From Burkholderia guangdongensis (lineage in GTDB: Bacteria; Pseudomonadota; Gammaproteobacteria; Burkholderiales; Burkholderiaceae), in contig NZ_JACBNX010000026.1 of NCBI RefSeq assembly GCF_013403875.1, positions 1 through 64,000 on the forward strand: a stretch of DNA of 64,000 bases, given 5' to 3'. Within the stretch, counting starts at the first letter, position 1; every line of letters begins with the position of its first letter. Shown one piece after another: positions 43,965 to 52,915 of this stretch. Both the position numbers and the translations under genes were made by a program. Below the pieces are notes generated by a model, which saw only the letters and a program-made list of their open reading frames with translations, was not told where the DNA came from and made no database searches.

Positions 43965-44120
43965 GTGGCTCACCTGCCGGATGGAAAATGCCGGCACTCG
44001 CCGGCATCGATTGAACGAACTGGCGGCCGCCCGTGGAAGGCCGCCGCCGCTGACGTGGCACTGCGCGCGGATGACGCCGCGCGCGACCGAAGCGGCGCGC
44101 TCAATGTGCGCCGCGTTCGA

Positions 44121-46925
44121 TCATGACAACTTGCCGTGACAGTGTTTGTACTTCTTGCCGCTGCCGCACGGGCACGGATCGTTGCGGCCGACGCGCGGTA
44201 CTTCGCCGCCGGGGCCGCTGTGGATCATCGCGTCGCCGACCATCTCGGCGGTCGCCGCTGCCGTCGCGAACGCGGCGCCGCTCGCGACCGGCGCCGCCGC
44301 GGCCGCTTCCGCGAATTCGGCATGCTGGTACTCGACGTTCTCGAGATGGCCGCCGCGCTCCTCGATCTGCTCGGCCACGTCCTCGAGCTGCTCGGGCGAC
44401 TGGATCTGCACGTTCATCACGATCTTCGTGACTTCCTGCTTGACAGCCTCGAGCATCGCCGCGAACAGTTCGAACGCCTCGCGCTTGTATTCCTGCTTCG
44501 GGTTCTGCTGCGCATAGCCGCGCAGATGGATGCCCTGGCGCAGATGGTCGAGCGCCGCGAGATGCTCGCGCCACAGGCGGTCGAGCGTCTGCAGCATGAT
44601 CGAGCGTTCGAACGCGCTGAACGATTCGCGGCCGACCAGCGCGACCTTCGCCTCGTACTGCTCGTCGGCGGCGGTCGTCACCGCTTCGAGGATTTCCTCG
44701 GCGCTGATCGACGACGACTCGTTCACCATTTCCTGGATCGCGAGATCGAGCTGCCAGTCGTTGCGCAGCGCTTCCTCGAGCTCGGGGACGTCCCACTGCT
44801 CCTCGATGCTGCCGGCCGGCACGAACTGGCGGACGACGTCGCCGATCACGCTCTTGCGCATCGCGCCGATCGTCTCGGTGATGTCGTGCGCTTCGAGCAG
44901 TTCGTTGCGCTGCTGGTAGATGACCTTGCGCTGATCGTTCGACACGTCGTCGTATTCGAGCAGCTGCTTGCGGATGTCGAAGTTGCGCGCCTCGACCTTG
45001 CGCTGCGCGGATTCGATCGAGCGCGTGACGATGCCCGCCTCGATCGCCTCGCCTTCCGGCATCTTCAGGCGATCCATGATCGAGCGCACGCGGTCGCCGG
45101 CGAAGATGCGCAGCAGCGGATCGTCGAGCGACAGATAGAAGCGCGACGAGCCCGGATCGCCCTGACGGCCCGCGCGGCCGCGCAGCTGGTTGTCGATCCG
45201 GCGCGATTCGTGACGCTCGGTGCCGATGATGTGCAGGCCGCCCGCGGCCTTCACCTGCTCGTGCAGCGTCTCCCACTCGTCGTGGAGCTTCTGGATGCGG
45301 CGCGCCTTCTCGTCGGCCGGAATCGCTTCGTCGGCCTCGATGAACGTGGCCTGCTTCTCGGCGTTGCCGCCGAGCACGATGTCGGTGCCGCGGCCGGCCA
45401 TGTTCGTCGCGATCGTGATCCGCTGCGGACGGCCCGCCTCGGCGACGATCTCCGCTTCGCGCGCGTGCTGCTTCGCGTTCAGCACCTCGTGCGGCAGCCC
45501 GGCCTGCTTCAGCAGATGCGACAGCAGCTCGGAGTTCTCGATCGACGTCGTGCCGACGAGCACCGGCTGGCCGCGCTCGTAGCATTCGCCGATGTCGCGG
45601 ATCACCGCGTCGTAGCGTTCCTTCGCGGTCTTGTAGATCTGATCCTGCTTGTCGATGCGCTTCGGCGGGCGGTTGGTCGGGATCACGACCGTCTCGAGGC
45701 CGTAGATCTCGTTGAATTCGTACGCTTCGGTGTCCGCGGTGCCGGTCATGCCGGACAGCTTCGCGTACATCCGGAAGTAGTTCTGGAACGTGATCGACGC
45801 GAGCGTCTGGTTCTCGCTCTGGATCTTCACGTGCTCCTTCGCCTCGACCGCCTGGTGCAGGCCGTCGGACCAGCGGCGGCCGGCCATCAGGCGGCCCGTG
45901 AATTCGTCGACGATCACGACTTCGCCGTTCTGCACGACGTAGTGCTGATCGCGATGGAACAGCGTGTGCGCGCGCAGCGCCGCGTACACGTGGTGCATCA
46001 GCGTGATGTTCTGCGCCGCGTACAGGCTCTCGCCGTCGCCGATCAGGCCCCACTCGGACAGCAGGCGCTCGGCCTTCTCGTGGCCCGATTCGGTCAGGAA
46101 CACCTGGCGGGCCTTCTCGTCGAGCGTGTAGTCGCCCGGCTTCTCGACGCCGGTGCCGTCGGCCTTTTCCTCGCCGATCTGGCGCTCGAGCAGCGGCGGC
46201 AGCGCGTTCATCCGCACGTACAGCTCGGTGTGATCCTCGGCCTGGCCCGAGATGATGAGCGGCGTGCGCGCCTCGTCGATCAGGATCGAGTCCACTTCGT
46301 CGACGACCGCGAAGTTCAGCGCGCGCTGCACGCGCGAGTCGGTCTCGTAGACCATGTTGTCGCGCAGGTAGTCGAAGCCGTACTCGTTGTTCGTGCCGTA
46401 CGTGATGTCGGCCGCGTACGCCTGCTGCTTCTGCTCGTGCTCCATCCCCGACAGGTTGATGCCAACCGACAGCCCGAGGAAGTTGTAGAGGCGCGCCATC
46501 CATTCGGCGTCGCGCTGCGCGAGGTAGTCGTTGACGGTCACGACGTGCACGCCGCGGCCCGACAGCGCATTCAGGTAGACGGGCAGCGTCGCGACGAGCG
46601 TCTTGCCTTCGCCGGTGCGCATTTCGGCGATCTTGCCGTAATGGAGCACCATGCCGCCGATCAGCTGCACGTCGAAGTGGCGCATTTTCAGCACGCGGCG
46701 GCTCGCTTCGCGGCAGACCGCGAACGCTTCGGGCAGCAGCTTGTCGAGCGATTCACCGGCCGCGACGCGCTGGCGGAACTCATCCGTCTTGCCGCGCAAC
46801 TGGTCGTCCGTCAGCTTCTCGATCTGCGGTTCGAGCGCATTGATCGTCGCGACGGTCTTTTGATATTGCTTGACGAGCCGCTGGTTGCGGCTGCCAAAAA
46901 TTTTCTGGAGAAAACCGGTTGTCAT
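44121..46925 (-). CDS. secA: preprotein translocase ATPase SecA
   Basis: SecA drives secreted proteins through SecYEG. The 934-residue product has Walker A MRTGEGKT (102-109), the DEVDSILIDEARTPL region, helicase motifs such as TAGMTGTAD-like KLSGMTGTADTEAYEF, and a C-terminal zinc cluster CPCGSGKKYKHCHG (about 918-931). ATG at 46925. No SecM-like arrest peptide is visible upstream; the upstream gene (47162) is divergent. An extended N-domain and a tail with Ala-rich linker are typical. Confidence 0.98.
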   Translation of the reverse strand: MTTGFLQKIFGSRNQRLVKQYQKTVATINALEPQIEKLTDDQLRGKTDEFRQRVAAGESLDKLLPEAFAVCREASRRVLKMRHFDVQLIGGMVLHYGKIAEMRTGEGKTLVATLPVYLNALSGRGVHVVTVNDYLAQRDAEWMARLYNFLGLSVGINLSGMEHEQKQQAYAADITYGTNNEYGFDYLRDNMVYETDSRVQRALNFAVVDEVDSILIDEARTPLIISGQAEDHTELYVRMNALPPLLERQIGEEKADGTGVEKPGDYTLDEKARQVFLTESGHEKAERLLSEWGLIGDGESLYAAQNITLMHHVYAALRAHTLFHRDQHYVVQNGEVVIVDEFTGRLMAGRRWSDGLHQAVEAKEHVKIQSENQTLASITFQNYFRMYAKLSGMTGTADTEAYEFNEIYGLETVVIPTNRPPKRIDKQDQIYKTAKERYDAVIRDIGECYERGQPVLVGTTSIENSELLSHLLKQAGLPHEVLNAKQHAREAEIVAEAGRPQRITIATNMAGRGTDIVLGGNAEKQATFIEADEAIPADEKARRIQKLHDEWETLHEQVKAAGGLHIIGTERHESRRIDNQLRGRAGRQGDPGSSRFYLSLDDPLLRIFAGDRVRSIMDRLKMPEGEAIEAGIVTRSIESAQRKVEARNFDIRKQLLEYDDVSNDQRKVIYQQRNELLEAHDITETIGAMRKSVIGDVVRQFVPAGSIEEQWDVPELEEALRNDWQLDLAIQEMVNESSSISAEEILEAVTTAADEQYEAKVALVGRESFSAFERSIMLQTLDRLWREHLAALDHLRQGIHLRGYAQQNPKQEYKREAFELFAAMLEAVKQEVTKIVMNVQIQSPEQLEDVAEQIEERGGHLENVEYQHAEFAEAAAAAPVASGAAFATAAATAEMVGDAMIHSGPGGEVPRVGRNDPCPCGSGKKYKHCHGKLS

Positions 46926-47161
46926 CGGATCGGATCCTGCGTCGCTGCACCGGCGCCCGACGCGGGATGCGTACTCGGCGCCCGAGCCACGGCGGCTTGG
47001 CCTGTTAATGAATTCAAACGACGAATTTTAGCACGCGGGCCAGCACGCGCCGGTGTCGTCGGCCGGAAGGCCAGCGGCCCGGCCCGCGCGCCGCCGCGCG
47101 GTACAATCGCGTCAGATCACCCTGCAACGCGCGCGCACCGCCGCGCCTTCGGAATGCGTCG

Positions 47162-47632
47162 ATGAACCGATTCAACCAGCGTCATGCGCCGTCCGGCCCG
47201 TCGCGGCCGCAAGCCGCGTCCGACGTGCTCAAGCGCACCGACGCGTTCGCCGCGCTGCGCGCCGGCGTCGAGCAGGTCGCCGCGCTGCAGCGCGACCTCG
47301 CGACGCTGCTGCCCGATTACCTCGCGAATCACGTCGAACCGGGCTTCATCAAGGACGGCACGCTGACCCTCTTTGCCGCGCACAACGCGCTCGCCGCGCG
47401 GCTGCGGCAGGTCGAGCCGCGACTGCTCGCCGACCTGCAGCGGCGCGGCTGGCCGCTGACGACGCTGAAGGTCCGCGTGCGGCCTCAGGACGCACCGGAA
47501 CCGCCGCGCGCGAAAGAAGCGCGGATGACGCCCGCCGGCGCGAGCGCGCTGCGCGAGCTGGCCGACAGCCTCGCGCCGTCGCCGCTGCAGACGGCGCTTG
47601 CGCGCATGGCCGAGCGGCACGGGAAGAAATAG
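47162..47632 (+). CDS. DUF721 (DciA-like) protein
   Basis: A 156-residue protein of the DUF721 family; some members (DciA) load the replicative helicase. It has an N-terminal PSRPQAASDVLKR segment, and a middle GTLTLFAAHNALAARLRQ portion that matches DUF721. No membrane segment. ATG at 47162. It is divergent from secA and converges on lpxC across a bidirectional terminator. Helicase loading is inferred from the family only. Confidence 0.8.
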   Translation: MNRFNQRHAPSGPSRPQAASDVLKRTDAFAALRAGVEQVAALQRDLATLLPDYLANHVEPGFIKDGTLTLFAAHNALAARLRQVEPRLLADLQRRGWPLTTLKVRVRPQDAPEPPRAKEARMTPAGASALRELADSLAPSPLQTALARMAERHGKK

Positions 47633-47647
47633 CGCGAATCGCGCCCC

Positions 47648-47685
47648 AAAAACAAGAGCGGCCCGTGGGCCGCTCTTGTTTTTTT
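47648..47685. terminator. bidirectional intrinsic terminator between the DUF721 gene and lpxC
   Basis: AACAAGAGCGGCCC (47651-47664) pairs with GGGCCGCTCTTGTT (47667-47680), with A before and T after the stem. It serves both converging genes. Confidence 0.93.
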
Positions 47686-47706
47686 ACCGTGGAACGCCCG
47701 CCGAAA

Positions 47707-48624
47707 TCAGGCGAACGCCGTCTGCGTATCGAACGCGAAGCCGCTCGGCGCGGCCTGCGGATCGTCGAACGTGACGATCTCGTACGCATCTTCGTGCGCG
47801 AGCAGCTCGCGCAGCAGCGCGTTGTTCAGCCCGTGCCCCGACTTGTACGCGGTGTACGACGCGAGCAGCGGGTGGCCGACCACGTACAGATCGCCGATCG
47901 CGTCGAGCATCTTGTGCTTCACGAACTCGTCGTCGTAGCGCAGGCCGTCGTTGTTCAGGATCCGGTACTCGTCGAGCACGATCGCGTTGTCCATGCTGCC
48001 GCCGCGCGCGAGGCCCAGCTCGCGCATCATCTCGACCTCGTGCGCGAAGCCGAACGTGCGCGCGCGCGCGATCTCGCGCACGTACGACGTGCTCGCGAAA
48101 TCGACCTCGAGCGCCTGGCCCGTCTTGTCGACCGCCGGATGGCGGAAATCGATCGTGAACTTGAGCTTGAAACCGAAATACGGGTCGAGGCGCGCGAACT
48201 TGTCGCCGTCGCGGATCTCGACGGGCTTCGTCACCTTGATGAAGCGCTTCAGCGCGTTCTGCTCCTCGATGCCGGCCGACTGGATCAGGAACACGAACGA
48301 CGCCGCGCTGCCGTCCATGATCGGGATTTCCTCGGCGGTGACGTCGACGTACAGGTTGTCGATCCCGAGGCCCGCGCACGCGGACATCAGGTGCTCGACC
48401 GTCGACACGCGCGCGCCGTCCTTCTGCAGGACCGACGCGAGCCGCGTATCGCCGATCGACATCGCGGACGCCGGAATGTCGACCGGCGTCGGCAGATCGA
48501 CGCGCGAGAACACGATGCCCGTGCCCGCTGCTGCCGGACGGAGCGTCAGTTCGACCTTGCGGCCGGAATGAAGACCGATACCCACGGTCTTCACGATCGA
48601 CTTGATAGTGCGCTGCTTCAGCAT
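47707..48624 (-). CDS. lpxC: UDP-3-O-acyl-N-acetylglucosamine deacetylase LpxC
   Basis: LpxC carries out the committed step of lipid A synthesis. The 305-residue product has the zinc ligands H78 (VEHLM), H237 and D241 (HKMLDAIGD) and the catalytic H264 (KSGHGL), in the expected spacing. ATG at 48624; an in-frame TTG 30 bases upstream is an alternative. The 5' leader contains a strong palindrome near 48639-48657 and a -10 box at 48681. Confidence 0.97.
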   Translation of the reverse strand: MLKQRTIKSIVKTVGIGLHSGRKVELTLRPAAAGTGIVFSRVDLPTPVDIPASAMSIGDTRLASVLQKDGARVSTVEHLMSACAGLGIDNLYVDVTAEEIPIMDGSAASFVFLIQSAGIEEQNALKRFIKVTKPVEIRDGDKFARLDPYFGFKLKFTIDFRHPAVDKTGQALEVDFASTSYVREIARARTFGFAHEVEMMRELGLARGGSMDNAIVLDEYRILNNDGLRYDDEFVKHKMLDAIGDLYVVGHPLLASYTAYKSGHGLNNALLRELLAHEDAYEIVTFDDPQAAPSGFAFDTQTAFA

Positions 48625-48638
48625 GGTGATCGCCGTCT

Positions 48639-48657
48639 TGATTGAAAAATTCAATCA
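48639..48657 (-). promoter_or_regulatory. palindrome in the lpxC leader
   Basis: TGATTGAA-AAA-TTCAATCA: 8-bp arms with a 3-base centre, 14 bases upstream of the lpxC ATG. It could form an RNA hairpin that hides the ribosome-binding site or be an operator. No specific regulator is known to me for this site. Confidence 0.5.
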
Positions 48658-48680
48658 GGAGTTATATTCAGATAGGCGTG

Positions 48681-48686
48681 ATTATA
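48681..48686 (-). promoter_or_regulatory. candidate -10 box upstream of lpxC
   Basis: TATAAT on the minus strand, 57 bases before the lpxC start. No good -35 was seen at the standard spacing. Confidence 0.45.
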
Positions 48687-48760
48687 GCGTAAATCCCTAT
48701 TCGCCGCTGTTTGAAACTGCGTATCAAACTGTTTCGGTCGTTTACCCGCGCCGATACGGG

Positions 48761-48805
48761 ACGGGCCGATGCCCGGAACGGAGGCGTTTCCGGTCATCGG
48801 CCCGT
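48761..48805. other. long stem-loop between the peroxiredoxin gene and lpxC
   Basis: ACGGGCCGAT (48761-48770) pairs with ATCGGCCCGT (48796-48805), with an inner CCGGAA / TTCCGG stem. No T-run follows, so it may be an mRNA structure after the peroxiredoxin gene rather than a simple terminator. Confidence 0.5.
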
Positions 48806-48865
48806 GTTACAAGCGTCCTGCGGCCGATGCGAGCCGTTGCCGGCGAGCAACGGCGCATCGCACGA

Positions 48866-49372
48866 TCAGGACGTCAGCGTGGCCAGCACGCTCGCCGCAT
48901 CGCTCACTTCGAATTTGCCCGGCGCTTCGACGGCCAGCGTCTTGACCACACCGTCGTCGACCACCATCGCGTAGCGCAGGGAGCGAATCCCCATGCCGCG
49001 CGCGGACAAATCCTGCGTCAGCCCCAGCGCATGAGTGAAAGCCGCGCTGCCGTCCGCCATCATGCGCACCTTGCCCGCGGTGTGCAGATCACGTCCCCAA
49101 GCGCCCATCACGAATGCGTCGTTGACGGACACGCACCAGATCTCGTCGATGCCCGCCGAGCGCAGTTGCTCGGCGTGCGCGACGTAGCCCGGCACATGCT
49201 GCGCCGAACAGGTCGGCGTGAAAGCGCCCGGCAATCCGAAGATCACCACGCGCTTGCCCGCGACCTGATCGCGCACGCCGCGGGCGTTCGGCCCCAGCGT
49301 ACAGCCGTCCCGCGCGTCGTCGATGAACTCGAACAGTTGCGCGTCGGGCAGCGCGTCGCCCACTTGAATCAT
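48866..49372 (-). CDS. peroxiredoxin, Prx5/AhpC-TSA family
   Basis: A 168-residue peroxiredoxin with the peroxidatic cysteine in PGAFTPTCSAQHVPGY (C55) and no conserved resolving cysteine in the usual 2-Cys position, fitting the Prx5 group, which uses glutathione or other thiols. ATG at 49372. It lies between ftsZ and lpxC, a common position in Burkholderia, with 200 bases to ftsZ; the link to division is only positional. Confidence 0.93.
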   Translation of the reverse strand: MIQVGDALPDAQLFEFIDDARDGCTLGPNARGVRDQVAGKRVVIFGLPGAFTPTCSAQHVPGYVAHAEQLRSAGIDEIWCVSVNDAFVMGAWGRDLHTAGKVRMMADGSAAFTHALGLTQDLSARGMGIRSLRYAMVVDDGVVKTLAVEAPGKFEVSDAASVLATLTS

Positions 49373-49572
49373 GGCTGGTCCCTCATAGCGATACGGTTTT
49401 CCACTGCGTTACAGATGAATGACTGGACGACACGCTCCCCTTCCGCTTCGCCGATACGAAGAGGGCAAGTGTCCCGGCCCGGCGTCGCGAGCGACGCGGC
49501 CTTTCCCGGTCCGTTCATCCGTCACGCCGGCTTCACCGCGGCGACCTCGCCGCGGCTTCGCCCGTTCGTGCG

Positions 49573-50769
49573 TCAGTCCGCCTGCTTGCGCAGGAAAGCC
49601 GGAATGTCGTACGTGTCGACACCCTTCTCCTGCAGCGCCTGCACGTGCGATGCCGCGGTCTCGCGCGAGTTGCGCCACACGGCCGGCGTGTCGAGCGCGC
49701 CGTAGTCGGCCGTGCTGACGTGATGCGCCGGCGCGTAGCCGTGCGAGATCGCGTTGATCGGCTGGTTGTCCGTGCCGGTGCGCAGCAGCGTCATCGGCGC
49801 CGACTGCTGCTTCTTCGCCGCGCGGCCGAGGCCCGTCGCGACGACCGTCACGCGCAGCGCATCGCCCATCGCGTCGTCGTACACCGCACCGAAGATCACC
49901 GTCGCATCTTCCGCCGCGTAGCTCTTGATCGTGTTCATCACTTCGCGCGTTTCCGACAGACGCAGCGAACGGCTCGACGTGATGTTCACGAGCACGCCGC
50001 GCGCGCCCGACAGATCGACGCCTTCGAGCAGCGGGCTCGCGACCGCCTGCTCGGCCGCGAGGCGCGCGCGATCGACGCCGGCAACCGTCGCCGTGCCCAT
50101 CATCGCCTTGCCCTGCTCGCCCATCACCGTCTTCACGTCCTCGAAGTCGACGTTCACGAGGCCATCGACGTTGATGATCTCGGCGATGCCCGCGACCGCG
50201 TTGTTCAGCACGTCGTCCGCGCACTGGAAGCACTTGTCCATCTCGGCGTCGTCGCCCATCACGTCGAACAGCTTGTCGTTCAGCACGACGATCAGCGAGT
50301 CGACGTGATCCTCCAGTTGCTGCGAGCCGGCTTCCGCGACGCGCATCCGCTTGCCGCCTTCGAACTCGAACGGCTTGCTGACGACGCCGACCGTCAGAAT
50401 GCCCATCTCCTTCGCGATTTGCGCGACGACGGGCGCGGCGCCCGTGCCGGTGCCGCCGCCCATGCCGGCGGTGATGAACACCATGTGCGCGCCGCGCAGC
50501 GCGTCGGCGATCCGCTCGCGCGCTTCCTCGGCCGCCGCGCGGCCCATTTCCGGCTTCGCACCGGCGCCGAGGCCGGTGTTGCCGAGCTGGATCACGTTCG
50601 GCGCACGCGAGCGCTGCAGCGCCTGTGCGTCGGTGTTCATCACGATGAAATCGACGCCCTGCACGCCGCGGTTGATCATGTGCTGCACGGCGTTGCCGCC
50701 AGCGCCGCCAACGCCGACCACCTTGATGATGGTGCCGTTGGTCTCGGTTTCCAGCATTTCAAATTCCAT
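49573..50769 (-). CDS. ftsZ: cell division tubulin homologue FtsZ
   Basis: FtsZ polymerises into the Z-ring. The 398-residue product has the GTP-binding tubulin signature AGMGGGTGTGAAP (101-113), the T7-loop region, and the C-terminal conserved peptide DTYDIPAFLRK (388-396) that binds FtsA and ZipA. ATG at 50769 starts the conserved MEFEMLETET; an upstream longer frame is less likely. It is the last gene of the dcw cluster here, after ftsA. Confidence 0.98.
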   Translation of the reverse strand: MEFEMLETETNGTIIKVVGVGGAGGNAVQHMINRGVQGVDFIVMNTDAQALQRSRAPNVIQLGNTGLGAGAKPEMGRAAAEEARERIADALRGAHMVFITAGMGGGTGTGAAPVVAQIAKEMGILTVGVVSKPFEFEGGKRMRVAEAGSQQLEDHVDSLIVVLNDKLFDVMGDDAEMDKCFQCADDVLNNAVAGIAEIINVDGLVNVDFEDVKTVMGEQGKAMMGTATVAGVDRARLAAEQAVASPLLEGVDLSGARGVLVNITSSRSLRLSETREVMNTIKSYAAEDATVIFGAVYDDAMGDALRVTVVATGLGRAAKKQQSAPMTLLRTGTDNQPINAISHGYAPAHHVSTADYGALDTPAVWRNSRETAASHVQALQEKGVDTYDIPAFLRKQAD

Positions 50770-50884
50770 TGTTGCCTCCGTCAAGAAAAGTACCGCCACT
50801 CGGCCGTTATTCGGCGGGAGATCGGGCAACCTCCCGTCGCGCGCTGGCCGCCGGCACCAGCGCGAATTTCGATCGTTCGTTGCG

Positions 50885-52117
50885 TCAGAAGTTGCTCAGG
50901 AACCAGTCGCGCATCCGCGTGAAAATCTGTCCCGCCGAACCGGACTGCACCGCGACCTTGCGGCCGCGCATCCGCTGAGCGCTCCCTTCCACCAGCAGCC
51001 CCATCGCCGTCGAATAGCGCGGATTGCGCACGACGTCCGCGAGGCCGCCCGCATACTCCGGCGCGCCGATGCGCACCGGCTTCAGGAAAATGTCTTCGCC
51101 GAGCTCGACCATCCCCGGCATCATCGCGGCGCCGCCGGTGATCACGACGCCGGAGCTCAACAGCTCCTCGTAGCCGGACTCGCGCACGACCTGCTGCACG
51201 AGCGAGAACAGCTCCTCGACGCGCGGCTCGATCACCGCCGCGAGCGCCTGCCGCGACAGCGTGCGCGGCCCGCGCTCGCCGAGGCCCGGCACCTCGACCA
51301 TCTCGTCCGGATCGGCGAGCGCCTGCTTCGCGATCCCGTAACCGACCTTGATGTCTTCCGCATCCGGCGTCGGCGTGCGCAGCGCCATCGCGATGTCGCT
51401 CGTGATCTGGTCGCCGGCGATCGGAATCACCGCCGTGTGACGGATCGCGCCTTCCGCGAAGATCGCGATGTCGGTCGTGCCGCCGCCGACGTCGACGAGC
51501 ACGACGCCGAGATCCTTCTCGTCCTCGGTCAGCACCGCGAGCGACGACGCGAGCGGCTGCAGGATCAGGTCGTTCACCTCGAGCCCGCAGCGGCGCACGC
51601 ACTTCACGATGTTCTGCGCGGCGCTCACCGCGCCCGTCACGATGTGCACCTTCACCTCGAGGCGGATGCCGCTCATCCCGATCGGCTCGCGCACGTCTTC
51701 CTGGCCGTCGATGATGAATTCCTGCGTCAGGATGTGCAGCACCTGCTGGTCGGTCGGGATGTTGATCGCCTTCGCCGTTTCGATCACGCGCGCGACGTCC
51801 GTCTGCGTGACCTCCTTCTCCTTGATCGCGACCATCCCGCTCGAGTTGAAGCTGCGGATGTGGCTGCCGGCGATCCCCGTAAACACGTTGGTGATCTTGC
51901 AGTCGGCCATCAGCTCCGCTTCCTCGAGCGCGCGCTGGATCGACTGCACGGTGGCCTCGATGTTCACCACCACGCCTTTTTTCAGACCCTTCGACTCGCT
52001 CTGGCCGAGGCCGATCACCTCGTAGTGACCTTCGCCCTTCAGCTCGGCGACGATGGCCACCACCTTCGACGTCCCGATGTCGAGGGAAACCAGCAGATCC
52101 TTATAGTCTTTGCTCAT
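50885..52117 (-). CDS. ftsA: cell division protein FtsA
   Basis: FtsA is an actin-like ATPase that ties FtsZ to the membrane. The 410-residue product has actin-fold motifs: LVSLDIGTSKVVA, VVLVDVGGGTTDIA and GVVITGGAAMMPG, and a C-terminal amphipathic helix IFTRMRDWFLSNF for membrane binding. ATG at 52117. It follows ftsQ and precedes ftsZ. Confidence 0.98.
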   Translation of the reverse strand: MSKDYKDLLVSLDIGTSKVVAIVAELKGEGHYEVIGLGQSESKGLKKGVVVNIEATVQSIQRALEEAELMADCKITNVFTGIAGSHIRSFNSSGMVAIKEKEVTQTDVARVIETAKAINIPTDQQVLHILTQEFIIDGQEDVREPIGMSGIRLEVKVHIVTGAVSAAQNIVKCVRRCGLEVNDLILQPLASSLAVLTEDEKDLGVVLVDVGGGTTDIAIFAEGAIRHTAVIPIAGDQITSDIAMALRTPTPDAEDIKVGYGIAKQALADPDEMVEVPGLGERGPRTLSRQALAAVIEPRVEELFSLVQQVVRESGYEELLSSGVVITGGAAMMPGMVELGEDIFLKPVRIGAPEYAGGLADVVRNPRYSTAMGLLVEGSAQRMRGRKVAVQSGSAGQIFTRMRDWFLSNF

Positions 52118-52143
52118 AAAGTGCTCTTGCGTGTGATGTCGTG

Positions 52144-52896
52144 TTACTTCTTGCCCGTGTCGGTGTCGCTCAGGAACCGCATGTTTGCCGCGCGAATCGC
52201 GAATCCGTTCGGATAGCGCAGGTCCGCATACTCGATGTCGCTGCCCCAGCGCTGCGTGACGGCCGGCCACGCGGCGACGAGACGCTGGACGCGGTCGGAC
52301 AGCGATTGCGCGGTCCGCTCCTTGCCCAGCTCCACCTGCATGCCGTTCGACAGCTTCACCGTCCACGCATAGCGCGCCGACAGCGTCACTTCGTCCGGCT
52401 TCGCTTTCAGCGGCGCGAACCACTTCGTGAAGTCGCGGTAGCGCGTGACGACGTCCTTCGCGCTGCCGTCCGGCCCGTCGAACGCGGGCAGCGTGCCTTC
52501 GAGTTCGCCCTGGTTCGCGGTGAACAGCTCGCCGTCGACGCTGACGAGCTGGTCATTGCCCCACGTGCCGAGCGGCTTGTACTCCTCGAGCGTGACCGCG
52601 AGCGCGTTCGGCCACACGCGGCGCACGCTCGCATGACGCACCCACGGCATCTGCTCGAACGCGACCCGCGCGGAATCGAGATCGACCGTGAAGAAATTGC
52701 CCTTCAGCTTGCCGACCACGCCCGCGCGGACCGTCTGCGCGTAGATGTGATCGGTGTCGCCGTCGATCTGGATCGCGCGCAGTGTGAACGCCGGGCGCTG
52801 GATCAGCCAGATGCCGCCGGCCGCCGCCAACGCGAGCACGAGCAGCGCGTACAGCGCGCTGGCGGCTAGGTTGAGCTGGCGAACGTTGTTCCACAT
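52144..52896 (-). CDS. ftsQ: cell division protein FtsQ
   Basis: FtsQ is a bitopic inner-membrane protein that links early and late division proteins. The 250-residue product has an N-terminal membrane helix (about 12-32), a POTRA domain (AFTLRAIQIDGDTDHI) and an FtsQ domain with PWVRHASVRRVWPNALAV. ATG at 52896. It lies 19 bases downstream of ddlB. Confidence 0.96.
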   Translation of the reverse strand: MWNNVRQLNLAASALYALLVLALAAAGGIWLIQRPAFTLRAIQIDGDTDHIYAQTVRAGVVGKLKGNFFTVDLDSARVAFEQMPWVRHASVRRVWPNALAVTLEEYKPLGTWGNDQLVSVDGELFTANQGELEGTLPAFDGPDGSAKDVVTRYRDFTKWFAPLKAKPDEVTLSARYAWTVKLSNGMQVELGKERTAQSLSDRVQRLVAAWPAVTQRWGSDIEYADLRYPNGFAIRAANMRFLSDTDTGKK

Positions 52897-52915
52897 GAGG
52901 TCTTTCTTCCCTGCT

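Noticed and set aside
44136..47165. Plus-strand open frame of about 1000 codons opposite secA
   Set aside because: Shadow of SecA. The composition (R, A, D, V-rich, no family motifs) is typical of antisense frames in high-GC DNA.
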